A DNA stretch of 42,764 bases, from assembly GCA_002396005.1 (NCBI GenBank), contig DGVW01000050.1:1-42764 (forward strand). The letters run 5' to 3'. Positions 8,127 through 15,540 of this stretch are shown here, piece after piece (position 1 is the stretch's first letter; each line of letters begins with the position of its first letter). The DNA is from Oribacterium sp. UBA4274 (lineage in GTDB: Bacteria > Bacillota > Clostridia > Lachnospirales > Lachnospiraceae). Below the pieces are notes generated by a model. It was not told where the DNA came from. It did no database searches and worked only from the letters and a program-made list of their open reading frames with translations. A program made the position numbers and the translations under genes.

Positions 8127-9590
8127 ATGAACCTTTCAAATATTTTAAAAGATCCTATAGACATACTTTTGTTGCTTATATATGTAACAGGTGTCCTTAT
8201 TCTGGTCTATAGTGCCATGCAGTTCATACATGGAATTCTGTACAAGGACAAAACAGCCACAGCATCAGGTATAAAAACTCTGATCATATCGTTGCTTTTG
8301 CTGGTACCGAGACTGTCTTATCAGCACTTCCGCATAGATGGCTCGGACTATGAAAAGTCTGTAAAAGCTTCTCTCGAGTCCATAGCTCTGGTACACGATG
8401 GTGCCACAGCATCAACTCATGAGGAGTTTAAAAATCAGATGGATGCTCTGTCAGAGAGGCTTACAGATGATGCTTATGATGTGGAACTGCAGACTTCAGT
8501 GGAGAATGACGGAAGCGGAGAGTATACGATACGGAATCTCAGTGCCGTTAAGTCAGCATCCGGTAACACTGATGATGCAGACATTATCCTGATATCGACT
8601 TCCCTTGATGAGTCCCGGGATACTGATTTCAGCTATGCCGCAGATCTTTCGGTTATAGAGGCTATAGCTCACAGATTATGTAACTATGACTCATCCGTTG
8701 AACTCAGATTCCTTGTATCAACTGACAAAAGGCAAGGTCAGGATGCCGCAGGATCTTATATTGATTCTCTTGACAATAAGGTTAAAGAACGAATCAGATG
8801 TGCTATAGATCTTGATATGAAAAGTCTCAGCGATTACACGGGACTTCTTGGCTACACGATAAACGGCAGGAACAACCCGGTTTCCGGCAGACTGATTTCC
8901 TCTGTAAAAAAAATGACAGGGCAGTCGATGGACATAAAGCAGTTTAAAGATGCCGGATATATATCTTTCCACCTGAAAGATATACCTTCTGTCTGTCTCG
9001 AACAGGCGACTGTAGAAAACAGTACTTCTGCAAGATCTATAGAGGAGCTTGACATCGATCAGATTGCAGATGCAGCAGCAGTAATCGCTGATGCCATTCT
9101 TCCTTCAGTAAAATCCGATGATTCAGAACTCATGAGAGAGCTTGCATCTTTAGATGTTTCTGACTACTGTGCCGGATCATTCATAAAGGACAAGGATCAT
9201 TTTGTTACAGGTTCGTCCCTTACAGAAATCTCTGAAGCCTATGGAACATCACTTGTAAGTACCGGAGCAAAAGACTCCTATGGCAATGAACTATACAGCG
9301 GAAAACTATATATATTGACATTTGACCACTGTTCAAATGTTGTGTTCCATGTTAATGATGGCCGTCTTTTAAAGATAACCATAGATACCCAAAATCTCCC
9401 TTGCTCACAAAGTGAACTGTCTCAGATACTTAACAATCTGTTTGGAGACTCTGAAACCACGGAGCATGGACATGTATGGACAGATGCTGGAAGCGGAGCT
9501 TCATACTGTATTCTGGATGTTTCCTCCAAAGAAGCTCTTACTGACATGATTTCCGGCGGATATTGCTTCTATATTGAAGCCGCATCATAG
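8127..9590 (+). CDS. Membrane protein with degenerate M28 peptidase-like domain
   Basis: A 487-residue protein with two N-terminal hydrophobic segments (about 12-33 and 46-62). From about 150 to 310 it follows the layout of M28 zinc aminopeptidases: DIILISTSLDES sits where these have AHxDS, FSYAADLS where they have GANDNASG, VELRFLVSTDKRQGQDAAGSY where they have the FxAxEExGLxGS block, AIDLDM where they have NLDM, and DIPSVCLEQ near the final strand. The His of HxD, the bridging Asp and the Glu-Glu pair are all replaced, so metal binding and catalysis look lost. The C-terminal 180 residues match nothing I know. There is no separate ribosome site; translation is probably coupled to the 76-aa gene ending one base upstream. 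The M28 assignment is my pattern match by eye. Confidence 0.6.
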   Translation: MNLSNILKDPIDILLLLIYVTGVLILVYSAMQFIHGILYKDKTATASGIKTLIISLLLLVPRLSYQHFRIDGSDYEKSVKASLESIALVHDGATASTHEEFKNQMDALSERLTDDAYDVELQTSVENDGSGEYTIRNLSAVKSASGNTDDADIILISTSLDESRDTDFSYAADLSVIEAIAHRLCNYDSSVELRFLVSTDKRQGQDAAGSYIDSLDNKVKERIRCAIDLDMKSLSDYTGLLGYTINGRNNPVSGRLISSVKKMTGQSMDIKQFKDAGYISFHLKDIPSVCLEQATVENSTSARSIEELDIDQIADAAAVIADAILPSVKSDDSELMRELASLDVSDYCAGSFIKDKDHFVTGSSLTEISEAYGTSLVSTGAKDSYGNELYSGKLYILTFDHCSNVVFHVNDGRLLKITIDTQNLPCSQSELSQILNNLFGDSETTEHGHVWTDAGSGASYCILDVSSKEALTDMISGGYCFYIEAAS

Positions 9591-9626
9591 ATATCTTTAT
9601 CCCATATATTTTAACAGGACTCAATT

Positions 9627-10556
9627 ATGGAACTCGCATTAATCACAATACGTCAGGTTTTTGTACTATTCATCCTTATCGGTGTTGGATATCTATCCGC
9701 AAGGACAGGTGCTGTCAAGCCGGAAGCAAGACAGCATTTTTCCGCACTGTTAGTCTATGTGGTAGTACCCTGCATGATCCTCAATTCCTATTTTTCGAGC
9801 TATGATCCTACAGTGTTTAAAGGGATAATTCTATCCTTTGTACATTCCTTCATCCTTATAATGCTTGGCCTGATCATTGCCATGATATTGACACGCAATA
9901 TGGATTCCCGAAACCGTGCGATACTGCGCTTTGCTTTGATTTTTTCCAATGCAAGCTACATGGGCTTTCCTCTTATAGAATCTCTGTATGGTGCAGAAGG
10001 ATTGCTTTACGCAAGTTCCTATAACACTGTTTTCAATATAATGCTATGGACCTTCGGTTATGCCATGGTTTCCGGACAGATTCATCCAAAGGAAATATTA
10101 CATACAGTGATCACAACGCCGGCTATCATAGCCGTTCCCCTTGGACTTATCATCTATATGACACATTTTCCCGTACCGGATATACTGGCGAAGCCTATAT
10201 CTCTTATAGGTGCCATGAATACACCCATAAGTATGTTTATCACCGGCATGATCATCGCCCAATCGGATCTTGGAAAACTGATCAAAAACGCAGATATCCT
10301 GAAGGCTGTAGGCATAAGACTGATACTTATTCCTGCCTGTTGCTTCATCATATATGGTCTATTGCATATAGATCTCGGTATGGCAGGTGATGTTGTACTG
10401 CTTCTGGAAGCCTGTCCTTGTGCCGCCATAACGTCAGTATTTGCCATAAAGTTTCACTACGACGAGGAGCTTGCTGCGGGATCTGTCGTCCTGTCAACCT
10501 TGTTCAGTATCATAAGTCTTTCAGTGGCAGCTTACGTTATTACAACCATAATTTAA
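9627..10556 (+). CDS. AEC-family (auxin efflux carrier-like) transporter
   Basis: Integral membrane secondary transporter of 309 residues with about ten hydrophobic segments, the usual size and spacing for bacterial AEC permeases (malate/malonate or similar organic-acid carriers). Diagnostic stretches are the N-terminal FILIGVGYLSARTGAVKPE, the FSNASYMGFPLIESLYG motif near residues 110-127 and the C-terminal EACPCAAITSVFAIKF with its conserved Ala/Pro/Asn-type bend. A weak ribosome site (CAGGA) precedes the ATG. The gene follows the M28-like gene by 36 nt and ends in a strong bidirectional terminator, so it may be the last gene of the operon starting at 7895. The substrate is unknown. Confidence 0.85.
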   Translation: MELALITIRQVFVLFILIGVGYLSARTGAVKPEARQHFSALLVYVVVPCMILNSYFSSYDPTVFKGIILSFVHSFILIMLGLIIAMILTRNMDSRNRAILRFALIFSNASYMGFPLIESLYGAEGLLYASSYNTVFNIMLWTFGYAMVSGQIHPKEILHTVITTPAIIAVPLGLIIYMTHFPVPDILAKPISLIGAMNTPISMFITGMIIAQSDLGKLIKNADILKAVGIRLILIPACCFIIYGLLHIDLGMAGDVVLLLEACPCAAITSVFAIKFHYDEELAAGSVVLSTLFSIISLSVAAYVITTII

Positions 10557-10605
10557 AAAAGCACATGATGATAGCTCTTTTGAGCCTGTCATCATGTGCT
10601 TTTTT
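10555..10605. terminator. Bidirectional terminator between AEC gene and secreted-protein gene
   Basis: A perfect 11-bp stem (GCACATGATGA at 10561-10571, TCATCATGTGC at 10589-10599) has A6 on the left and T6 on the right. It can stop transcription of the AEC gene from the left and the minus-strand gene from the right. Confidence 0.92.
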
Positions 10606-10618
10606 AAATTACTATTGA

Positions 10619-11200
10619 TCAACCTGTAATATCCTTCATCATTCCGGTAGGAGAGGAGCTAAGCACCACACAGAACCCAACCTCAGAGGTTGTTGCCTGC
10701 TGAGCCGCTTTATCCTCAGTTCCTCCGATAGCCTCCACAACAGAGGCCCACTCGATACTTTGAGAATATGTTGAATAGCTGTTACTGATAGTGGTTTCGT
10801 TGTGAGCGTCTGTATCATCATTCAGGGCACTAACAGCATCAATCACCGGAACAGTCCTTTCATTGGCAGATATGCCTGCAGTACTGTACGACTTTTGAGA
10901 ATCAGCCAAACTAACAGAAGCTGTTATGACAGGTGTTGTTTGTTTATTTATATCGTTTGATTTGTCAATGCCTGCTGCCAGAGACTTTGCCTCACCAGAA
11001 GTACCTGAGACTTCCACAACATTAACCTGTGTCCTGTTTATAGATTGAGAACTGGTCACAGACATCGTTGATGCTGATACAGTAGTCCCCGGAAGAGAAG
11101 ATACCGTTACAACATCTGCATGTGCACATATCACAGATATCATTGATGCAGCACAGCTTATCATCAAAGTGCTAAGTATATTGTCTGACTTTTTCCTCAT
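10619..11200 (-). CDS. Secreted Ser/Thr/Ala-rich protein of unknown function
   Basis: A 193-residue product with a Sec signal peptide (MRKKSDNILSTLMISC then a hydrophobic run, probable cleavage after CAHA near residue 28). The mature part is low-complexity and rich in Ser, Thr, Val and Ala, with no recognised domain; the last 50 residues (WASVVEAIGGTEDKAAQQ onward) are the most protein-like. The translation start is preceded on the minus strand by GAGGAATTGG, a good ribosome site. It shares the bidirectional terminator with the AEC gene. It lies in tandem with a second small secreted protein gene; both may be surface or extracellular products. No function can be named. Confidence 0.75.
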   Translation of the reverse strand: MRKKSDNILSTLMISCAASMISVICAHADVVTVSSLPGTTVSASTMSVTSSQSINRTQVNVVEVSGTSGEAKSLAAGIDKSNDINKQTTPVITASVSLADSQKSYSTAGISANERTVPVIDAVSALNDDTDAHNETTISNSYSTYSQSIEWASVVEAIGGTEDKAAQQATTSEVGFCVVLSSSPTGMMKDITG

Positions 11201-11280
11201 AATCCAATTCCTCTAAACTAAATCTTTATATATTATAAAGCATAGAGTACGGGATAAAAGTTACGTTTATTATACAATTA

Positions 11281-11304
11281 AAAAAAGAGTCCCTGACGGA
11301 ACTC
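11281..11304 (-). terminator. Terminator of the Ala-rich secreted protein gene
   Basis: Read on the minus strand, a 7-bp stem (GAGTTCC with GGGACTC, one G-U pair) and a GTCA loop are followed by seven T. It separates the two secreted-protein genes into different transcripts. Confidence 0.8.
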
Positions 11305-11345
11305 CTTTAATCATCTAAATAATTATATGAATAAAGCTATCCAGA

Positions 11346-11726
11346 TTAGTTATTCAGTGCTTCGTGTGCTGCATTAGCAAGAGCAGCAGCTGTTGCTGAA
11401 TCATAGATAGGAGCCTTAACTACCACACCACCTGTTAATACCTGTGGATCAAGAACAACTGTACCGTTAGCCTGAGCTGCTTCCTGAGCAGATGTAACAA
11501 CATTCTTGATGCCTGTTGTATCAATGATACCTGCAGCTGCCTCTGCTGCTGCCTTAGCCTGAACATAAGCATCCCAAGCTGCCTGCATAGCCTCATGATC
11601 AGCATTTGCCTGTGCTGCTGCAACCTGTGAAAGTGCTGCTCTTGAACCTGCAAATGATGGAACTGCCATAGCTGTAACCATAGCACCAGTCATAGCAACT
11701 GCTAAAATTCTCTTAGAAATCTTCAT
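11346..11726 (-). CDS. Small secreted Ala-rich protein of unknown function
   Basis: A 126-residue product starting MKISKRILAVAMTGAMV, a clear Sec signal peptide with probable cleavage after PSFA (about residue 26). The mature protein of about 100 residues is roughly one third Ala; an amphipathic helical part (SQVAAAQANADHEAMQAAWD) leads into a less repetitive middle and a C-terminal Ala helix. A GTG start three codons upstream (11735) is possible, but it overlaps the ribosome site GAGG, which is spaced correctly for ATG 11726. A single-gene transcript is likely: its own -10 box upstream and terminator downstream. I do not recognise the family. Confidence 0.8.
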   Translation of the reverse strand: MKISKRILAVAMTGAMVTAMAVPSFAGSRAALSQVAAAQANADHEAMQAAWDAYVQAKAAAEAAAGIIDTTGIKNVVTSAQEAAQANGTVVLDPQVLTGGVVVKAPIYDSATAAALANAAHEALNN

Positions 11727-11787
11727 TTCATACACCTCATTTTCTCATAATTAACTTATTTTTGAGTAATACATAAACTCTTAAGTC

Positions 11788-11793
11788 ATTATA
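11788..11793 (-). promoter_or_regulatory. Candidate -10 box for the Ala-rich secreted protein gene
   Basis: On the minus strand this reads TATAAT preceded by TG, about 60 nt before the ATG. No good -35 hexamer is visible. Inferred. Confidence 0.4.
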
Positions 11794-11998
11794 CAGCATA
11801 AAATTAATATTTCCATAATATTTTAAATTAATTTACAAATAATTTGTGATAATTACAATTTGGTTAACATGGCGTCATGAAATCGTACAATGATATGGCA
11901 ATAATGTTTACAAAAATAATTATTATTCATAAGAAACCGTCACATTGATAAAAAAATTAAAAAAATTCTGAGCTTTAGACAAATCCCCAAAAGATATA
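11794..11998. other. AT-rich intergenic stretch, no gene seen
   Basis: This is part of the 322-nt gap between the divergent secreted-protein gene and the FMN riboswitch. It is very A/T-rich with several A-tracts and short open frames only. I see no coding sequence or strong hairpin in it. Confidence 0.6.
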
Positions 11999-12027
11999 TT
12001 GACAGCAATGTATCTTGATGTTAGTCT
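11999..12027 (+). promoter_or_regulatory. Probable promoter of the FMN riboswitch/ribU transcript
   Basis: TTGACA at 11999-12004 and TAGTCT at 12022-12027 are 17 nt apart, with TG one base before the second element (an extended -10 pattern). Transcription would start a few bases before the riboswitch. Confidence 0.6.
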
Positions 12028-12048
12028 AGAGTCAACAAAAGAAATAAG

Positions 12049-12155
12049 TTCTTCGGGGCAGGGTGTGATTCCCTACCGGCGGTATAGTCCGCGAGCACTT
12101 TGTGCATGATCCGGTGTGATTCCGGTACCGACAGTATAGTCTGGATGAGAGAAGA
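12049..12155 (+). ncRNA. FMN riboswitch (RFN element)
   Basis: The conserved RFN core is plain to see: it opens TTCTTCGGGGCAGGGTG, then GTGATTCCCTACCGGCGGT and a variable arm, GTGATTCCGGTACCGACAGT, and closes with GGATGAGAGAAGAA. It binds flavin mononucleotide and lies directly upstream of ribU, as expected for riboflavin uptake control. A terminator hairpin follows at 12181, so regulation is probably by transcription attenuation. Confidence 0.97.
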
Positions 12156-12180
12156 AAAAGCAAGACATTTTCAAGTATCT

Positions 12181-12212
12181 CAGCAACCGGAGTGGTGGCT
12201 GGGACTTTTTTT
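12181..12212 (+). terminator. Riboswitch-controlled terminator before ribU
   Basis: CAGC/GCTG and ACC/GGT pairs around a GGAGT loop, with one internal A/G mismatch, are followed within a few bases by T7. Placed between the RFN element and ribU, it is the likely FMN-dependent attenuator. Confidence 0.8.
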
Positions 12213-12266
12213 ATGTCATTTCTCAAAGAGCTTGTTTCCTTAATCATATTTTAAGGAGGACAGCAT

Positions 12267-12893
12267 ATGTCAAACAAAATCAATACTCAGAAACTGGTTT
12301 ACACAGGACTTCTTGCAGCTCTTGCAGGAGTGCTCATGTCTCTGGAATTCAGCATTCCATTCTTTCCGCCATTCTACAAGATAGATTTCAGTGATATGCC
12401 TACCCTGATAGCACTTTTCAGTATGGGTCCTTTTTCAGCTTTATTCGTTGAGGTTTCCAAGATAGTTATAAAGCTCATTACCATCGGAACAAGCAGTATG
12501 TTCGTCGGTGACCTGACCAACATGCTCGGAGCAGTAGTATTTGTATTACCTGTTTGGTTCCTGTACAAGAGAACTGACAAAACACAAAAAAGCATCGTCA
12601 GAGTCCTTTTCATCAGTGCTCTGATCCGAATCGCATGGTTCTGCTTCTGCAATGCTTTCATTTCACTTCCTATGTATGCAGCTGCAATGGGAATCGACAT
12701 AGATGAAGTAGTCCGTATGGTTGGCTCCATGAATCCTATGATAAAGAATCTTCCTACATTCATCATCTTTGCTACCATCCCTTTCAATATCATCAAGATG
12801 GGACTGGTTTATACACTTGCAGCAGTAGTTAACTCAAAGATAAAGGATGTTATGCCCAACTTACTGAGCGTAAACTCTACATCCAGAGCCTGA
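12267..12893 (+). CDS. ribU: Riboflavin ECF transporter substrate-binding subunit RibU
   Basis: S component of an energy-coupling-factor importer; it captures riboflavin and works with a shared EcfA/EcfA'/EcfT module encoded elsewhere. The 208 residues have about six hydrophobic segments and the N-terminal LVYTGLLAALAGVLMSLEF helix typical of S components, with the conserved KIDFSDMPTLIALFSMGP loop common in RibU. Ribosome site AAGGAGG is spaced 7 nt before the ATG. The FMN riboswitch in its leader fixes the substrate assignment. Confidence 0.95.
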   Translation: MSNKINTQKLVYTGLLAALAGVLMSLEFSIPFFPPFYKIDFSDMPTLIALFSMGPFSALFVEVSKIVIKLITIGTSSMFVGDLTNMLGAVVFVLPVWFLYKRTDKTQKSIVRVLFISALIRIAWFCFCNAFISLPMYAAAMGIDIDEVVRMVGSMNPMIKNLPTFIIFATIPFNIIKMGLVYTLAAVVNSKIKDVMPNLLSVNSTSRA

Positions 12894-12989
12894 CTCCCGG
12901 TGTACAGTCAAACCTAGGTCCTTTTGCGGCTCAAAACAACTGCGTTATGCGTGTTCGGGGGCCTCTTCATATAGCAAAACAGTAAATAC

Positions 12990-13022
12990 AAGGCGAATGC
13001 TTCCCGAAAGAGGCATTCGCCT
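12990..13022 (+). other. Strong hairpin in the leader of the creatininase-family gene
   Basis: An 11-bp perfect stem (AAGGCGAATGC at 12990-13000, GCATTCGCCTT at 13012-13022) with an 11-nt loop sits about 28 nt before the start codon. No T-run follows, so it is not a standard terminator. Upstream, AGGTCC (about 12915) can pair with GGGCCT (about 12958), so the whole 157-nt gap after ribU may be structured RNA. Confidence 0.6.
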
Positions 13023-13050
13023 TACCTATATCATCTCAAGCGAGGTACAT

Positions 13051-13851
13051 ATGATTCAAAACTACAGAGATCTGACACGAAAAGAAATGGAAGCAATCGA
13101 CAAGGAGAACACCATAGTCCTCATCCCGCTTGGCGCCATAGAGCAGCACGGTTCTCAAGCACCTCTCGGCACCGACATGATGATTGCAGAGGCTATGCCT
13201 CAATACATAAAGAAAGAACTCGTGAAGGAAGATCCGGACTTCCCGATGCTCATCTTTCCTGTAATCCCAATAGGCCTTTCTATAGAGCACCTGAACTTTT
13301 CAGGTTCAGTATCCTTTAAACCGGATACCTACTATCATATGTTGTATGAGATAGCGGAGTCTATACAGCATCACGGCTTCAAAAAGCTGGTATTCCTTGT
13401 TTGTCATGGCGGAAACCGCCCGGTTGCGGATATGCTTTCAAGACAATTACGGCATGATTTTGGAATATTTACATTTGTCCTTTCCTCCGGAGCTTTTCTG
13501 GATCCTGTTGTACAAGCCACTATCAGTCCCGAAAACCACTGGGATTTCCATGGCGGAGAGATGGAAACCTCCATGGTCATGGCCATACACCCGGAAACCG
13601 TAAAGCTCGGGCTTTCGGAGACCGGTTATAAGAGTGGTGGTTATAAAGGCAAAAAGGCACTCAATTTCTCCGGTGCGGCATCCATAAACTGGATGGGAGA
13701 GGACCTGAGAACCGAGGATGGAAGACCTATCGGTATTGGTGGCGACCCAAGAGGCGCTACTGCCGAAAAAGGCGAGATAATATTCAAACGTTCTGCAGAA
13801 ACCCTGATTCCGGCATTACTCGAAATCAGAGACTGGGATATCAATGCATAA
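13051..13851 (+). CDS. Creatininase-family metal-dependent amidohydrolase
   Basis: A 266-residue cytoplasmic enzyme of the creatininase/FAPy-deformylase/MftE superfamily. The metal-site motifs are intact: PLGAIEQHG (Glu and His), LGTDMM (Asp), VCHGGNRP (His-Gly-Gly-Asn) and HGGEMETS (Glu). An ATG at 12997 is in frame but would place the leader hairpin inside the gene; ATG 13051 has GAGG 6 nt upstream and the protein then starts like its relatives. It follows ribU. Some family members act in flavin or deazaflavin metabolism (ArfB-type deformylase), but this neighbour link is weak, and creatinine amidohydrolase or peptide-modification roles remain possible. Confidence 0.85.
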   Translation: MIQNYRDLTRKEMEAIDKENTIVLIPLGAIEQHGSQAPLGTDMMIAEAMPQYIKKELVKEDPDFPMLIFPVIPIGLSIEHLNFSGSVSFKPDTYYHMLYEIAESIQHHGFKKLVFLVCHGGNRPVADMLSRQLRHDFGIFTFVLSSGAFLDPVVQATISPENHWDFHGGEMETSMVMAIHPETVKLGLSETGYKSGGYKGKKALNFSGAASINWMGEDLRTEDGRPIGIGGDPRGATAEKGEIIFKRSAETLIPALLEIRDWDINA

Positions 13852-13868
13852 AAAAATTAAAAATCATG

Positions 13869-13897
13869 TTGACAATGAGCCTGATATTTTGTAATAT
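13869..13897 (+). promoter_or_regulatory. Promoter of the first tRNA-Pro gene
   Basis: TTGACA at 13869-13874 and TAATAT at 13892-13897 have a 17-nt spacer, a good sigma-A promoter. The predicted start falls at the leader hairpin. Confidence 0.7.
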
Positions 13898-13904
13898 ACA
13901 TGAG

Positions 13905-13917
13905 TCGCTTGAAGCGA
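13905..13917 (+). other. 5' leader hairpin of the first tRNA-Pro
   Basis: TCGCT and AGCGA form a 5-bp stem with a TGA loop right at the predicted transcript start, 14 nt before the tRNA. The second tRNA has a hairpin of different sequence in the same place. Confidence 0.5.
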
Positions 13918-13931
13918 GAGCAACAAGCAAT

Positions 13932-14006
13932 CGGGGTGTGGCTCAGTTTGGCTAGAGCACCTGGTTTGGGACCAGGGGGTCGCAGGTTCGAATCCTGTCA
14001 CCCCGA
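13932..14006 (+). tRNA. tRNA-Pro (anticodon UGG), first copy
   Basis: A complete cloverleaf can be drawn: acceptor CGGGGTG/CACCCCG with discriminator A, D arm GCTC/GAGC, anticodon arm CCTGG/CCAGG with loop TTTGGGA (anticodon TGG), 5-nt variable loop, T arm GCAGG/CCTGT with TTCGAAT. CCA is not encoded. Identical to the second copy. Confidence 0.97.
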
Positions 14007-14014
14007 TGATTTAG

Positions 14015-14046
14015 ACGGAAGTTCGGTTTTCGGACTTCCGTTTTTT
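14015..14046 (+). terminator. Terminator of the first tRNA-Pro
   Basis: An 8-bp stem (ACGGAAGT/ACTTCCGT), extendable inward through CG pairs, is followed by T6. The same hairpin is repeated after the second tRNA. Confidence 0.9.
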
Positions 14047-14175
14047 GTTTCAATTATATAATTTTAGAATTCTTATCTTTAATACCGATTATCTGTATTC
14101 CCATTCCGGGAGATATATTAATCCGAATACAATTCACTAATAAAATTCAAAAACTCAGAAAATTTCATTTTGTTA

Positions 14176-14205
14176 TTGACAAACTGACGCATTTCTTTAT
14201 ATAAT
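14176..14205 (+). promoter_or_regulatory. Promoter of the second tRNA-Pro gene
   Basis: TTGACA at 14176-14181 and TATAAT at 14200-14205, 18-nt spacer; both hexamers are perfect consensus. Confidence 0.8.
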
Positions 14206-14211
14206 ATACAA

Positions 14212-14228
14212 GCTGTCAGAGAGACAGC
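14212..14228 (+). other. 5' leader hairpin of the second tRNA-Pro
   Basis: GCTGTC and GACAGC form a 6-bp stem with an AGAGA loop, starting at the predicted transcript start and ending 9 nt before the tRNA. Confidence 0.5.
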
Positions 14229-14237
14229 AACATAAAT

Positions 14238-14312
14238 CGGGGTGTGGCTCAGTTTGGCTAGAGCACCTGGTTTGGGACCAGGGGGTCGCAGGTTCGAATC
14301 CTGTCACCCCGA
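14238..14312 (+). tRNA. tRNA-Pro (anticodon UGG), second copy
   Basis: Base-for-base identical to the copy about 300 bases upstream, including the short stretch up to and through the terminator stem. It is a tandem tRNA-terminator cassette duplication with its own promoter. Confidence 0.97.
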
Positions 14313-14320
14313 TGATTTAG

Positions 14321-14353
14321 ACGGAAGTTCGGTTTTCGGACTTCCGTTTTTTT
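14321..14353 (+). terminator. Terminator of the second tRNA-Pro
   Basis: Same stem-loop as after the first copy (ACGGAAGT/ACTTCCGT) with T7. It lies 38 nt before the sbcD start and isolates sbcDC from tRNA transcription. Confidence 0.9.
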
Positions 14354-14390
14354 CTATTACAATTCACCTTGAACTATCCGGAGGTACTAA

Positions 14391-15539
14391 ATGACCTTTT
14401 TTCACCTATCCGATCTGCATCTGGGGCTTAAGCTCATCAATCATGACCTTTTAGACGATCAAAAGTATATCCTTGATAAAATCATAAATTACATAGAGAT
14501 TGAAAAACCCGATGCTGTTATCGTTGCAGGAGATATCTATGACAAGGCAATCCCGCCTGCTGAGGCAGTAGAACTCTTTGATAAATTCATTTCCGATATA
14601 GTCCTCACTTCTCCCGACACCGAAATAATGCTCATAAGCGGAAACCACGACAGTGCACCTCGTGTCAATATCTTCAGAAATATATTGAAGCATCAGCACA
14701 TACATATGATAGGACTTCCTCCTATGATGCCTGATGAACATATAGAAAAAGTCACTCTTCAGGACGATTTTGGTCCGGTCAATTTTTATCTGTTGCCTTT
14801 TGTAAAACCTTCCATGATCAAATCCATCGTCGGAACAGATAAAAACGGAAACAATCTGTCCTACGATGAATCTGTTCACAAACTCCTGGAAAGAGAAAGC
14901 ATTGACACAGACGCACGTAATGTCCTTGTGAGTCATCAGTTCTACCTTCCGAAAGGAGAGGATGCGGATTCCATCAGTCGTATGGATTCTGAAATCTGCA
15001 CTGTCGGAAACATTGATCAGGTAAGTTCTGATGCATTATCGCCTTTTGATTATGCAGCTCTCGGGCATATCCATAAGCCTATGAAAGTCGGTAATGAAGT
15101 CTATCGCTACTGTGGCACTCCAATCGCTACCTCCGTAAGCGAAGCCGGACAGGAAAAGGGCATCATCAAGGTTACCCTTGCCGATAAGGGTAATGTAGCC
15201 ACTGAGGTCCTTCCGCTCATACCAAAACGTCAGGTTCGTGTAATAAAAGGCACTCTCAGCGAGGTTCTTGCCGCGGGATGCGAGGATTACGTAACAGTTG
15301 TACTCACAGATAAGATCGACCTGGATGTGCTGGATATGCAGGATCGTCTGAGAGCGGCATTTCCAAACCTACTTGAAATCAGACGGGAAACTTTGAGAAA
15401 AGCTGATTACAAGACCCATTTAGGCACAGAAAGACTGTTAAATCCTTTCGAGCTCTGTACCGCCTTTTTGAAAGATCTGGACGATGAGGAACAGGCTGTA
15501 CTTTTGGATATCATCAACACTGTAAAGGAGACCACGTAA
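14391..15539 (+). CDS. sbcD: SbcD (Mre11-like) nuclease subunit
   Basis: Metallophosphoesterase subunit of the SbcCD complex, which opens hairpins and trims protein-blocked DNA ends. The 382 residues carry the calcineurin-type motifs in order: HLSDLHLGL (about residue 5), VIVAGDIYDKA (about 45), LISGNHDS (about 83), LVSHQFY (about 181) and ALGHIHKP (about 223), followed by the C-terminal capping domain. The length is typical. Ribosome site GGAGG lies 7 nt before the ATG. The stop is one base before the sbcC start, so subunits are made in a coupled way. Confidence 0.96.
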   Translation: MTFFHLSDLHLGLKLINHDLLDDQKYILDKIINYIEIEKPDAVIVAGDIYDKAIPPAEAVELFDKFISDIVLTSPDTEIMLISGNHDSAPRVNIFRNILKHQHIHMIGLPPMMPDEHIEKVTLQDDFGPVNFYLLPFVKPSMIKSIVGTDKNGNNLSYDESVHKLLERESIDTDARNVLVSHQFYLPKGEDADSISRMDSEICTVGNIDQVSSDALSPFDYAALGHIHKPMKVGNEVYRYCGTPIATSVSEAGQEKGIIKVTLADKGNVATEVLPLIPKRQVRVIKGTLSEVLAAGCEDYVTVVLTDKIDLDVLDMQDRLRAAFPNLLEIRRETLRKADYKTHLGTERLLNPFELCTAFLKDLDDEEQAVLLDIINTVKETT

Positions 15540-15540
15540 C

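Noticed and set aside
12032..12247. Minus-strand frame across the FMN riboswitch
   Set aside because: The DNA is an unmistakable RFN element on the plus strand; the frame is coincidental.
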